The notes: generated from the letters alone by a model not told the origin. A stretch of 64,000 bases of DNA from Polytrichum commune (GCA_950295325.1 OX485806.1:28644001-28708000), one strand, 5' to 3'; shown: positions 1-11,117, numbered from the stretch's first letter. Numbers and translations are program-made.

Positions 1-96
1 TGACTATCTTAACCATATCATATCATCACCATTCTTGTTGTCCTCAATGATCCAATATTCCAATTGTAAGGCTCACAACTACAATCTTTCTTCTAT

Positions 97-1700
97 ATGG
101 TGTGGGCTTCATTTTTCAGAAATTATTTAATAATTTACTTATCTCGATTTGATGTTAAACACACTATAGTAGAATGTTACATTAGTGCGCAAAATAAAAG
201 ATATGAATGTACTATGCATGACATTACATTTCACAATTTTACATGGGGTAAAGTCCACATGCACACACCTAACCGCAAATCTAAACATACAAATGAAAAC
301 CCAGAAACACAATTTTCAAGTCAAGCAGTGATGGCTTCAAGACATGACAAGCCACTCCATATTTTTGGACTTGTTGTTCACTTTAAAGCTACACTGATTA
401 TGGTATTTAGTGTAGCTTACTATCTGGAATCTCTTAAGGCTATAACATGTTACTATAGATGTCATTTTTAACCATCAAAGACTAAATAGGTTGTATGGAC
501 AATATACAACATAAATAACTTTACTTGGTATAAGCATACATTCTTAGCAAAAAATAAGTTATAGCATTGCATATTCCCAATAGTAAGTGAACATTGTAGT
601 GGTGACCATGTACAAGAAACTATGATGACCTTGTGCAGGCAATGGTGACCAAATAATAGTGGTGTAAGCCCACGCAATAACAACATAGTATTTGTGAAAA
701 ACGTCATATTCACGTGCGACTTTTTCTTTTTTCAAGACCGACTCAAATTCTAGTCTTGTGGAGTGCACTTCACTGACTTTGGACAAATTTGCATTTGAAA
801 CTAATTTTTCAATGGGCACCTATAGTGCAAGTTCATAGAGTAAAGAAGTCTTTTTGTACCACGAATGTGACATTTGATTGTTATCAAGAGTGTTTGAAGT
901 AACAATGAAGAACATAACATTCATGATATCAAAAAACTTCTTCCCTCATTATCACTTGCATAAGCTACTAGCACTTTGTAAACACATTCAAATATAGTTG
1001 GCAAAAGTTACCTCCAAAGACCAATTCAAGCATGCCTTACTTGTATTCAAAAAAACGGCATTTTGTCACATTTTTACATGCCGTGTCATGTTTTCACGAA
1101 TGCCATGTTCAATTCATGCGGACAACAATTATTCTATTGAGCCACTTTGTTTCCCAAAACTCTTCAATTGAAGAGAGCCGTCCTAATATAGTGGTACACT
1201 ATTTAGGAGCCCACAATAGATAGAAGAAAGTGTAGTCTAGTATGCCTTATTTTTTTCTTTTTTTATTGCGAATGCTTTGTGACCGTAACTTTTAAATTGT
1301 CTCCACTTCATTTCAGTGCAGGGACATGTACCTAATTTAGTGTGTATAGGGTATATTTTTGCAAGTTTTTTACTTGGGACTTGGGATGCTAAGTGAAGTG
1401 GTCCTAAGTACCCACCACCCAAAATATTGAACTCTAGCTTTCAAATGAAATAGGTTGCTAAGACTCATCACCAATGAACGGGGAGAACCAACAACAACCA
1501 AGAACAAACGAACTAGTTTATTTTCCCAAATTACCAATTCAAAAATAAAACTCTAAGATTCTATTTGAAGCCATATATCAAAAAAATCCTATTTTAGTTA
1601 TAACCACAAGAAAATTCAAAACATTTTGATGACAAACTGAGTGATAATATAGAAGTAAGAATAGTCAAGAAGCATGTCTGAAATTACCCCACAATGTCTC
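97..1700. other. Block A of the duplication, no gene recognised
   Basis: The longest reading frame, 97-471 (124 codons, plus strand), is open in both copies with only a few differences and has no domain I recognise. Such open frames are expected between recent duplicates and do not prove coding. The end of the block (near 1,396-1,408) reads like the right terminus of the PIF-type MITE found at 14,924-15,416, but I found no matching left end. Copy 1 carries about 200 bp at 1,036-1,265 that copy 2 lacks. Confidence 0.4.
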
Positions 1701-1764
1701 CACTTGTATAGTGTTACACAATTTGTGCATTGTAAACAAGGAAAACATAGAAGAAGATTAGATA

Positions 1765-2076
1765 ATGGAGACAAAAAATAAATTGAATAGAAGGATTGGT
1801 GAGGGAGAAAGAGGAGAAGGTAGTGAATTACGGGGCGAAAGGGCTGGAATTGCTGAAGTGAAGAGGAGGATATTAGCCACCGAAGATGCTCCAATTGTAG
1901 ATGAAGTAAATGATGAAAAAACAGATTTCTTTTTATTAAAAGAAACCAAAAACGCAAATGACCTTCTGCGGGAAGCCACAGTAATGTACGAATTGATGGC
2001 AGAAAGTTTGTGGCAATACAAACTCAGGCATAATTCAACTATAATAGACAGTGATAGTGACAGTGATAGTAGTTAA
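1765..2076 (+). CDS. Small acidic-tailed hypothetical ORF
   Basis: This is an ATG-initiated frame of 103 codons, rich in Glu, Lys and Arg, ending in a Ser-Asp repeat tail (DSDSDSDSS). I do not recognise a family. The charged composition and the acidic Ser/Asp tail look more protein-like than the surrounding frames. Its stop codon overlaps the stop of the minus-strand trihelix relic, so the two are exactly tail to tail. It lies in the copy 1-specific insert, so no second copy is available for comparison. It could be a terminal exon or a chance frame. Confidence 0.3.
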   Translation: METKNKLNRRIGEGERGEGSELRGERAGIAEVKRRILATEDAPIVDEVNDEKTDFFLLKETKNANDLLREATVMYELMAESLWQYKLRHNSTIIDSDSDSDSS

Positions 2077-2661
2077 AATTTTTCTAGGAGGGCAGTAAAA
2101 TTTTTGTCCATGTTCTTCAAAATATTTGTAGATTCCTGGAATGAAAAAAGAAGAGCTCCTGAATTACAAACAACTTGCTCTAACAAAAGTTCTATCTTCT
2201 CTTGAGTTTTTTTTCTTGTCTTGTGTGGAAGTTGTTGTTGAATTTGGTGTCGTAGCAGTTGTTGTCTGAGATGGAGGAGTAGATGGAATGACATCTTCAA
2301 GAGTTGTTTCTGTAGCACTTGCTGGAATCTGGTTGCGTACACTTGTTGTGTTGCCATACCATTCATCCATTTCAGTGAACCACCTGCATTCTTGATATCC
2401 GTCTGTACCTGAAATTTCATTAGCCCTTTTATTATTTCTGTAATCAGTTAGAAGGGATTTGTATTTTTTCTTACAGGACAGCCAAGACCTGTTCAACCCT
2501 TTGATTGCAGCTACCAACCGAATTTGCAGTTTGAGCCATGCGTTGACACATGTAAAAATCCAATAAAAAATGTCAAAGAAAAATGTCAAAACAGCATAAA
2601 CTAGATAAGTAAGTGATGTATATGAACGAAATAATTGAAAGAAATGTCGAATGAATTGGAT

Positions 2662-2725
2662 TGGAGTAGTGGTACGTGAATGAGGGACAGAAGGCTTTAC
2701 TCGAAAGTGAGCCGGGTTCGATTCC
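2662..2725 (+). other. Pol III A/B-box-like pair (possible SINE or tRNA relic)
   Basis: TGGAGTAGTGG at 2,662-2,672 matches the A-box consensus except for one base. GGTTCGATTCC at 2,715-2,725 matches the B-box consensus exactly, with tRNA-like spacing. The predicted T-stem pairs only partly, so this is not a functional tRNA. It lies just upstream of the polypurine tract of the LTR fragment and could also be chance. Confidence 0.25.
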
Positions 2726-3845
2726 TCTCGCGCGCGAGGCATCCGCAAATCGCGGAATCCCGAATGTCCCTGCGGCAACAGCCGACCCTGTTTTGGGGGA
2801 GTGTCGCGACCCTTGCTAGTTTTTCTCCACTTAGCTCAATCGCTTTCCAACTCTAGCAAGTGTCCCGAGCGCTAACCTGCACATCCCACGCACATGCATG
2901 GTTAGCTCCCAAAACCGCGGACCTTCAATCCCATATTTGGTCACCAAACCCTCCTACACATGCATTCGGGACTCTTTCCCCTTAGTAGATAACCCATCGC
3001 TAAGGTGGACTTCCATCCATGGAAGTCCACTCCCTACTTGGTCATAGTGTTGCTAGGACAACACTACAACCACCCGGAGCACATTGCCAAGTATGCTCCG
3101 GGGGGGTCGGTCGGCAAAGCCGCCTCACCCATATAAGCCTCTAGGACTTTTGGCGGGGCCCCTCCCCCACCGTCAACATCCCTTTTGTCTCTCTACCAAG
3201 AGTTGGGGCCAAGTAGACATTTTCCCTTAGCCGCTGGGTCTAGAAGCCTCCCTGCAGCTTCAGACCTTCATAACTTCCACGTGCGGTCTCTGAATCTAAC
3301 AACCAACCACTCTATCGTCATCTACATTTCACGTAGATCCCTATGGACACCTCACTTGCCCTATTCGGGCAAGTATTGAGGAAGTTATGCCTGTTTAAAC
3401 CTTTGCAGTCCCGGGAGCCACTCCCAGGCCCCTGCTGTTCCAGGGCGCTGTCCCGGGACAGCATCCCACTCAAAGTGCCATATCTCCTAGCTCACACCTC
3501 AGATTGAGGTGTTCTTTAGCATTCTAGAATCGGGACGCTATAAGCTACTCATAGCTTATGGCTTTACCCTCATGACTCCTAGTCTTTGTGGGTGGGAGGC
3601 GTTCTAAACGCCCGGGGCCCTCACCCACATTAGGATCACTTGGTCCCTCTCACCAATGGCGTCACAAGTCCCGGGTGTCACTCCGGGGTCCCCCTTGTGC
3701 CCATGGTGTTGCGGGCACTCCTCATGGAGAGGTGCGCGACAGGGAGGGGGGCATAGGGGCTTACGGCCAAGGCCAAGGCCTTCTACGGCCCATCATACAA
3801 AACATTCAAAACATTCAAAACATTCAAAACATTCAAAACATTTAA
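2680..3845 (+). mobile_element. LTR retrotransposon 3' end: PPT plus LTR
   Basis: A polypurine tract, TTTTGGGGGAG, at 2,791-2,801 is followed directly by TGTCGCGACCC at 2,802, the usual TG start of an LTR. A TATA-like CATATAAGCC lies near 3,128. The segment is GC-rich compared with its surroundings. Its right edge is uncertain: a run of AAAACATTC units at about 3,799-3,842 ends in CA just before sequence that reads as the trihelix exon. No internal domains (gag, RT, integrase) and no second LTR are visible, so this is a truncated element. It sits inside the intron of the trihelix relic and is absent from duplication copy 2. Confidence 0.55.
3799..3842. repeat. Short tandem repeat (AAAACATTC)n
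   Basis: About five copies of a 9-bp unit lie at the right end of the LTR fragment, followed by AAAACATTTA. Confidence 0.8.
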
Positions 3846-4311
3846 GGTTTTCAAGGTTTTAGTTTTTGGTCAAACAAATTGTACTTCTCTGAAAATTTAC
3901 CTTGTTTGTTTGCCGATTTTGCAAACACTTTTTCCATTTCTCCTTGAATAGCAATGAGCTGATGAACCTCAAAGTCCTTCTACTTCATTCTTCCCGTTTC
4001 CTCTTCATCTGATTCTCCAACTTCTAAAAACATCCGCTTTCCTCACCTTCTTTGATTCTTCTTTTGTTGTGCGCCCCCTCTTCTTCTTTGAATTCAAAAA
4101 TTCCAACTTCAATAGTGGAAAGAGGAGGAGGAGGAGGAGGAGGAAATGCACTCAAAGAAGATGGAAACAAACTAGGCCTCTGTAGCATTTCTGAAATTGA
4201 ATAATGAGGTTTGAAAATTAGAGCTGCCATTTCTTGCATCCACTCAGAATTTTGTGACCACTCTCCTTCTGACTCTCTTTGTGATCCCCCATCACCGCCA
4301 TAATCCTCCAT

Positions 4312-4964
4312 TTTCTACCTCAAAAATATCACACACTACTAGTTGAAGTACACCAAAACAGTGATGAAACGAACAAATACAAACGATCCATTTCTTGCAA
4401 AAAACCGGGCTTTTTCTACTATGCTTTCAACCATAATGGAAATATGTATTTACAGTATTACAGCCTTCTAGCTGTAGCCGAAGAAAATCATTAATTAAGT
4501 CGGAAAAAAAATCATTTAAAAATAATAATAAATCATTAAAACGGCATTTTTCTGACATGGGCCCTTGCTGTTTTTCCCAGACCACCTCTTTTGCTTGTGC
4601 CAACGGAAAACCCATTGGACCATGGCAGTGGATAGAGTAGGCTTAAAAATATATATTTTGTGGACCTCAACCTCCGTGGTCACTTTGCCATTTTTTCCTT
4701 GGTGTAAACCCAAGTCGTCCCGGAACGACTTCAACGTCCAATCACATCGCTTAGATGGCCGTGGGACGACTTCATGGTCCATAGTGTAAACCGCCCCTAA
4801 TATGATGCACTATTTTTTTTCCCGTGACATGGCCACGTGTACCTGCAATGGCTTAAAGTGTTGGTTTAAGCACTCTCTACCTTAGTGAACACTTTATAGA
4901 GCACATTTTTGTGAAGTTCTCCCCCAAAAAAGGCCTTCTTTGAGGGCCAGACAATTGTTTTCAA
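4312..4964. other. Upstream of trihelix relic, small hAT-derived remnant
   Basis: No gene is recognised. At 4,890-4,970 the sequence AGAGCACATTTTTGTGAAGTT and the following GGCCTTCTTTGAGGGCC resemble 12,620-12,680 inside the hAT relic there, so a fragment of the same family is present. A segment at 4,690-4,800 carries an inverted GTCGTCCC/GGGACGAC motif. Confidence 0.4.
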
Positions 4965-6205
4965 AATAAGGTCTGTACAGTGAACTCAATTGCACATGGA
5001 CGTGGCTGGTATCGCCGGAACTATGTCTGCAAGAGTGTCTTGTAGTCAGCGAACGATCATCGCATTACATTGCATAACCTCGCATCGCCATTTGTAGGCA
5101 CTCATTTTCATGATTCTCCACCCTGCATCCTCTCTCAAATCGATCTCTCAATCTGCCCGCAGGATCAGGTCCAGGCTCAATCAAGGTTAGAGCTAGGCTT
5201 CAGGAGATCCATCACCACGTGCACCGGCCGGGGGTTTAATTGGCCGTAACTCTTCATTACTCGGATCGTCGCCACAGACACCTCCCGTCCTCATCTCTCT
5301 CTAGTCGCTCCTGCAGGTGAATTCAGTGCCGATTGCTTTTATGATTGATGAGGTAGAGATGCTAGCGCCAGATTGCATTTGTTACTTGCCACAGGGTGGG
5401 TGCTTGCGAGTGCAGGTTAAGTTGGTAGAGACTAGTGTCATGGTGGGAAATGCTGCTGCTGCTGCTGCTCCATGTGGTGAAGTTCTTGAGCTGGGGGACA
5501 TTTGTAGAGGTTCCTTCTGACGCAAGAAGCAATACAACAGTAGTGCTACCCTCTTGTGCATTTGCTTTGTGGTTGGTTTATAGTGGAAATGTATGCTACC
5601 CCTTCTCTTGACCTGTGTGAAATACTTTTGTAATAGGACTGTGTGATTGTTTTCCCCTGTGGAGGTTTGAGGATCAGAAAATTTTGACACTTTGAAATCA
5701 TCCTGTGAGAAATGTCGACTTCCTGTTTCTGTGGGACAATGTAATTCCTGATCGTGTGCATTGGTGTCGGTGTTGTTTTGAGATGGAAATGCATGTGACC
5801 CTTTGTTCTCGACCTCTGGAAACTTAAGGTAGACTTGTGTTAACTGGATACTTTTTTTCTCTCTGCGCCCACCTCTTGTCGGCTATAACCATCATGCAAT
5901 TATTTTGTGCGAGATGATTAGCAGATCCAAATGGTGCCAGTAGTCATTTGCCTCCTCATTTTTGGAGCTCATATGAACATCTTATTCACTATCGAAGTGG
6001 AGATTTCCGTGCTCATTAAGTGGTCATATAGGTCCCCCAATCATGTTGACTTCTAGACTGGTTAGGATATTTTGAGTGTATGAAGCATGACTCCATGTCC
6101 TCATCATGTTTGGTGAGCACTGGGCCGGAGTAGTCCATACCATAGCGCCTAAAACAAGGGGGATTGATTCTTCTGCAACTTGCACAGGTTGCTTGCAATT
6201 TCAAA
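4965..6205 (+). other. Block B: CT-rich leader-like region with conserved small ORF
   Basis: The stretch 5,100-5,310 is CT-rich and leader-like. It contains a CTGCAG/GTG junction that looks like a splice acceptor. A frame follows at 5,317-5,520 (67 codons, with an Ala run encoded by GCT repeats) that is also open in copy 2 at 18,017-18,223. The two differ at a few residues and by one to two Ala codons. The product is unknown. Copy 1 lacks about 390 bp found in copy 2 after GGATATTTTGAGTGTA. This could be a non-coding transcript or the first exon of an unknown gene. Confidence 0.35.
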
Positions 6206-6266
6206 AATAAAACTCTAAGATTCTATATGAAGCCATATTTCAGAGAAAACCTATTTTAATTAAAAC

Positions 6267-6845
6267 CCCGGGTACGCAACTCCCATATTATACGCAGGGG
6301 GCATCGTACTTAAAACGGCTTAGAGGATAGCTTTTGTAAAAATTATATCAAATTAAAATGATCAAAAACTTGGGTGAAGACCAAATTAAATAAAATGAGA
6401 TGAAAAAAAAGTTGGGTAAAGACCAAATTAAACAAAATGAGATGAAATTTTTTTTGGGTAAAGACCAAATTAAATAAATGAGATGAAAAAAAAGTTGGGT
6501 TGCATATTTATTAAGCCTCCCATTAAAATTATAAGCCACGAATAGTTGCCTCCCATTAAAATTATAATTCATTCACAATGTTAAAATATTATTAAAAAGT
6601 CCAAAAAGTTGGGTAGTTTGACCTATGGTACCTGTATTAAAAAAATCATATAATTAGGTTTTTAATGCAATTATATGCTTCAAAATATATTCATTTCCTA
6701 TATATAATTTCATTTTTGGATTCCTTGTTAGAAGGGCTACAAGGGTTTCCTACATTAAAAAAAATAATATCACTCAATATTGGACTAAAACGCATTATAA
6801 GTGATTATAATTAGGACCATATAATACGGGAGTTGCGTACCCGGG
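6267..6845. mobile_element. hAT-type MITE with 8-bp TSD
   Basis: Terminal inverted repeats start CCCGGGTACGCAACTCCC at the left and are matched in reverse complement at the right, extending about 25 bp with one or two mismatches. The element is flanked by ATTAAAAC on both sides (6,259-6,266 and 6,846-6,853). An 8-bp duplication is the hAT signature. The matching place in copy 2 (near 17,195) reads straight through, giving an empty site. Inside are three 42-43 bp units (GGGTAAAGACCAAATTAAA core, 6,368-6,500) and a doubled GCCTCCCATTAAAATTATAA. It has no coding capacity. Confidence 0.9.
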
Positions 6846-7626
6846 ATTAAAACCACAAGAAAATTCAAAACATTTTAATGACAAACTGAGTGATAATATA
6901 GAAGTAAGGATAGTCATGAAGCACGTCTGCGACTAGCCCACAATGTATATGAGCCACAAAGCCTACATGCCACATGTATATGAGCATCATATGGCTCCCT
7001 CTTAGACTTTTTTTTCCTAGCAAGCTAATAATATCGTTAACATACATTCTAATATTTTCAAAATTTCTGAATAATAGAAGTAAATTGAAAGAATTGTAGA
7101 ATTCTACATCAAATCATAACAATTGTGAAACTAGTCCGAAAATCACAAAACATTCACACCCTGTGTGAGGTATGTATAAGAATACCGCGATAAAGACCAT
7201 GCGTGGGTATATTATGGAATGCAGAAGAGCTTCCTTAAAAATAGGTGAAAACTATGTGGGCAGAATATAAAATTGTGAAGCGTCACACATTAAGTGCATT
7301 ACCGCTTGCCCAGCAAATATATCCTATAACCTAGGAAGTTTCAAGATTGTCATGTGCACTACATAGTGGCCAACTCTGACCATATAGGATGTATGAACTT
7401 CTTGAGGGACAATCTATGTAAATGGATTGGATTGAATACAGAACAGATCTTAAAACATTGACACCTCTGTCAGATGTAGCATACATATAAAGTAGGCAAC
7501 CAAACCACAAATCTGCACAATTGTTGCACAAATGAGTCAATCCCTGTAACAAATCATGCAACTCAAATTGCGTACTTTGACACCAGCAACAAACCACACA
7601 AGACATATGTGAGGGGTATTTCTTAC

Positions 7627-9314
7627 CATGCACTGTAACAGGAGGCAGGAATTCTCCACTTGTTGTTTGCAAACACACCACACTCGGTAAAAGCATCAGG
7701 CTTGTATTTCAGCTGCTTTGTAAAACCGAGACTTCGCAACCCTTCCCTTACTCTCTTCACATCATCCATGTCCAGGTAATTCTTTGTGAACACACATATC
7801 ACATGCGTGTCATTGTCCTGATTTTTCATCGATACGTCGGCCAGGGTCCCAAGAATGCCACTTGTAACACCTTCTGCAACCTGCACAGTTTACCACTAAA
7901 TACTTCATTGAGTACATGCTACAGCTATTTAGTGGTAAACTATGCACAACACCTAGGACCTAGGTATACTGTGTATACATACCACTAAATGCATACAACT
8001 ACATGCACAGCACCTAGGACAAAATTTGTCACAAAGCATACTCAAGTCATGCTTACCTTCAATGCCAAAAAGCAGCAAGTCATAACAGTTCACCATGTCT
8101 TAAACCAGACAAGAACTACACAGAATTGTCACAAAGAAGCGTAGAGAATTCCTCTTCAACATGAACAAAGTGAACAACTCCAGAGAGAACACAAAACTGA
8201 GTCCTTCGTAGAATCTTGAGATTGTGGATTTGGACATAACAGAGAACCTGAGATGGAGAAATAAATATCACATCTTACAAGACACTCATATGACACACGT
8301 GATTCTATTCCTCAGTGGACAGGGTGGTGGAAATTTTCATAGCATATTCCAATAAAAGCAGATACAGCACGCATGGCAGGTTTAACCATGAAAAAGTTGG
8401 ACATAACCAAAATTGTTGATGTTATACAACTAAATACCTCAAAACCTTTTGATAGACTGATTGATGATAAGAGGTACATCCCATATCCGATAAAGCAAGG
8501 TCACCCATAAACCTGGAAAGACCTTATGCCTTCCATGTGAGTTAAATAAGCACAAGGCCACTATCAACACTTCCCAGAACCAACCTCAATATCTTCACTT
8601 TACCACATTGTACCAGAATAAGTTCACTGACTCCATTCTATCACTTCGCGCTCACCATCCAAAAACACATCAATAAAATTTGCAGGCAATCAAGACAATA
8701 ACATAATCTTCCAGGACAATTGGCATTATATTATAAAGTCGTTCGACATTTTCCCTTATTGAAGTCTAAAAACTCTTAAGAGGCTACTTGCATATGACCT
8801 GCAACTATGCATTAATCACAGATAACATCACAATACAGAGAAGATAATGATGCAAATTACCCGCTTTTTGGGAAACTATAAACCCTAAACCATAACCGTA
8901 AACCCTAAACCTCCTCACAAACTTTCCACCTCAACACCAAATTCAATTTGCAGGGACTAAACTGAATAGGATGAACAGCTCAAACAGTTGCAATAGTCTG
9001 AAACAAACCTTTGACCAATCCCTATCAACAGACGCAGGATCGGAGAAGATCATCCATTTGCCACCTAGTACACTGTACTCGACAGCGAGCGCATGCAAAT
9101 CTGTACAAGACACAGCATCATTTCTGCTCAAGCAGAGGCTGCTCCATGCTTTGGAAAGCCCAACACTATCCGCCTCTGACTCTTTGGTTGCAGAATCACC
9201 AGCAGGATTTAAGACATAAATCCAGGAGTCACTTGGAGCCGTGGTGCTTGAGGGTGGCCATCTTTGTAAGAACTGTTGCAGGCTCTGGACTTCCGGATCA
9301 TGGATGATTCTCAT
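7627..9314 (-). CDS. BLES03/UPF0696 (DUF1917) family gene, copy 1
   Basis: Exon 1 is 9,314-9,009 (306 nt, 102 codons, starting at an ATG) and ends at a GTTTGT donor. Exon 2 is 7,880-7,627 (254 nt), bounded by GCAG and GTAAGA. The phase is clean. Exon 1 ends in the GGKWMIFSDPASVDRDW block, and exon 2 continues with a VAEG segment and then VREGLRSLGF, LKYKPDAFT and NNKW, typical of this family, whose proteins have an eIF4E-like fold in known structures and an unclear role. A last exon supplying the C-terminus is expected below 7,627 but I could not place it. Copy 2 of the duplication has the same two exons with equal lengths. The segment TLADVSMKNQDNDTHVI in exon 2 departs from the family pattern more than copy 2 does. 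It may be a functional paralogue or an early pseudogene. Confidence 0.75.
7882..7946. other. Inverted repeat at BLES03 exon 2 splice acceptor (copy 1)
   Basis: GTTTACCACTAAATA and its reverse complement face each other across about 25 bases, so the transcript could form a stem of 15-20 bp. Read on the minus strand, the stem ends at the GCAG acceptor of exon 2, which has no clear polypyrimidine tract. The same structure is in copy 2 at 21,109-21,173 with a longer perfect stem. Confidence 0.8.
8876..8912. repeat. Interstitial telomere-like repeats
   Basis: AAACCCTAAACC-type units occur three times within about 37 bp in intron 1 of the copy 1 BLES03 gene. They match the plant telomere unit or telo-box. 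The segment lies in the 500-bp part of the intron that copy 2 lacks. Confidence 0.7.
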
Positions 9315-10320
9315 GTCTGGGGTTTAGGAGGTAGCCCAGAGTAAAAGCTGCCTGCAATTCCCAGCATCAACAACAAGCCATGCCACCTCTTCGCATACCA
9401 ACACGCACTATTTACTTGTCGTAAGTTGAAAGTTGTAAAACGAAGGCCAACAATTTACACAGGCCACCGTACATTCAAGAAAACTGCACTCACCCATGTG
9501 AATTGAAATACAATTCAAACCAGAAACAAACTCACCATAATCATGCCACACGGCAGCTAAGAATTGCAACAAACACCCTTGCCAAGTTTTGGTAGAATTT
9601 ACACCCACCTCAAACCTCTGTGCAGTTTGTTTCTATTTCGATGATCAGATCGCCCCCTTAGCCTTCTGCCGAACCTCACTCACTCAACGCCTGGATCAAT
9701 ATTCGCAACAGAAAGCTTCGATCAAACTGAGAAACGCTTTAAGTCATCGCGTGGACAGGACGCGAAAAGTTTGGGGACAGACGCGGTGGTGGCCCCACCA
9801 CGCCGGCCAGAGCTCCAGCGCCCCACCACGCCGGACAGGGTCCCTTTAGCGTCCGGCATTCTTCATCTAGGGCACGAAAGTGTGGTTTGAACGGGTACTC
9901 TACGATACTCTCTATTTACATCCAAAATTGCTGCTTTGTGATGGCTGGGCACCGTCTTTATGTGCCGCTGTTTTGAATAAACCACCAACAGATCCTGAAA
10001 TAGTTGCATAAACGTCACAGTGATTACAGTTGTCTTGTTGATCTTTTGCAATAGGAGCGTCGCTTGTTCTAGCTGACGCCTTGCTTTTTGTGGAGAGGTC
10101 GACGACATACTTGTTGTGAATGTGGTTGCTTTGAAGAAACCACCAACAAAACCTGAGACTGTCGCATCAAGCACAGTATCACAATTGATTTTGTGTGTTC
10201 ATGGTCATCTGTGTCTATGATCAGCCAAGATAGATTCGTATGTAGTTGTGATCGAAGATGCATGCTCATTTGGGTGGGCTGCACGTATTTATATATGATT
10301 TGGAAGCGATTTTTGATTAA
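9315..10320. promoter_or_regulatory. Probable shared upstream region of BLES03 copy 1 and the plus-strand unit at 10,321
   Basis: This stretch lies between the BLES03 start (minus strand) and a plus-strand transcribed-looking unit. It is almost identical to 21,960-22,950, apart from a 16-bp deletion in copy 2 near 9,800 within a GC-rich CACGCCGG repeat. At 9,985-10,010 and 10,138-10,165 a segment of about 50 bp around AAACCACCAACA recurs imperfectly. The inference of a divergent promoter rests on position only. Confidence 0.35.
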
Positions 10321-11098
10321 TTGCAGCATCAGCTACTCGAGGTTGCAACAATGACAGACGGCGACGGTGGATACGAAGCTGACGCAACACCGACCCTCGC
10401 TGGAACCCATCTCAAAACCCACCACCTACAAAAAGTTCCTGACCTCATCAGGAGCCTCGACCTACAAATGCAAGCCAGAAATTATGACCATATTAACCCG
10501 CACAGACTAATGCAGCATGATGCAGACATTCAAGTGTGTAATCATATGTTATTAATAGCCTGTTGAGGGTTAGGAACATCAAGTACTTCTTCCATGCGCA
10601 CCTTTTGATACACTAACGGCCTTAGTCCTGCAGATCGCCTTGTTTGAATGATTTATAAGTCGAGGTTTGAGTATTTGACGGATACACCCGAGTTTCTTGG
10701 AAGCAATCTATCCAACAATGTTGTAGAGATAATATTGATAAATTGTGGTATCTGCCATCAGCTTTCCTGAAGCTGGGAAGGGTACCTAACTTAGCCTTCG
10801 AGGATATATAGCGGTGGCGCTTTTCGGCTGATGATTATGCTACGATGATCCGTAGGTGTTCTTATCTACATGTTGAGCAGATCCATGTAAATGAAAACTA
10901 CTTTTGTATGTGTCAGTGTACAAATGTGTCGTGGACTCATGAATGTTCTATTGCAATAGAGTCAACCGTGAGTTTGATCACTCTTTGAGAAAACTTTCTA
11001 TCGAGAGCTCGTTAGCTCTTAATGTATCAGAGGCTTGGAGCCTATTTTCAAAGTTGGCGGAAACTTATAAGATCTCCTCTTTCCACCTGTCAGATTTG
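10321..11098 (+). other. Unit with conserved short ORF, three copies in window
   Basis: After CTACTCGAGGTTGCAACA an ATG opens a short frame beginning MTDGDGGYEADATP. The same leader and start recur at about 22,950 (near identical) and at 19,287, where the frame begins MPGGNGANIEAD and runs into a Pro tract. Downstream, all three share motifs such as GAGCAGAT, TTTGTATGT and GTGCAATGT-like stretches. The frames are short and diverge after about 15 residues. The unit may be a non-coding transcript or a first exon. I recognise no family. Confidence 0.35.
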
Positions 11099-11117
11099 GA
11101 GAAGCCATCGCCTTTAG

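Larger units (their letters stand above)
2073..4311 (-). pseudogene. Broken trihelix (Myb/SANT-like) gene with LTR fragment in its intron
   Basis: Two exons read on the minus strand. Exon A (4,311 to about 3,898) begins with an ATG and an acidic, proline-run N-terminus, and ends at a GTAAAT donor. Exon B starts after an AG near 2,512 and runs to a stop at 2,073. The join keeps phase. Exon B has a trihelix-like segment with CKKKYKSLLTDYR followed by W-x2-EMD, as in Myb/SANT-like DNA-binding proteins. The gene is damaged: a frameshift near 4,040 separates the N-terminus from the domain frame, and a TAG stands just before the KDFEVHQLIAIQ helix, where the family usually has its first Trp. A third shift lies near 2,165, where the frame changes between the DKKKNSRED and NSGALLFSFQ segments. 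The intron holds an LTR-retrotransposon fragment. Family assignment is by motif only. Confidence 0.6.
1..11098. repeat. Segmental duplication, copy 1 (rearranged)
   Basis: Most of this stretch recurs at 15,799-23,727 at high identity. I can recognise four blocks. Block A is 1-1,700, matching 15,799-17,300. Block B is about 4,965-6,205, matching 17,662-19,282. Block C is about 6,205-7,230, matching 17,140-17,575. Block D is about 7,235-11,098, matching 20,465-23,727. The block order differs between copies: A-(insert)-B-C-D here and A-C-B-B'-D in copy 2. Roughly 170 bp of block C also sits at 1,530-1,700, so the 4.5-kb stretch 1,700-6,205 is flanked by a direct repeat. Flanking non-coding parts such as 9,400-10,560 differ by only about 1-2% by eye. 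The left edge may extend beyond the window. Confidence 0.9.

Noticed and set aside
97-471. 124-codon frame, open in both duplication copies, as a gene
   Set aside because: Recent duplicates share frames by descent. No domain, start context or codon signal supports coding.
2164-2778. The full 204-codon minus frame as one protein
   Set aside because: The first part (2,778-2,550) reads through the LTR-element end and intron. Only the later part matches the trihelix exon.
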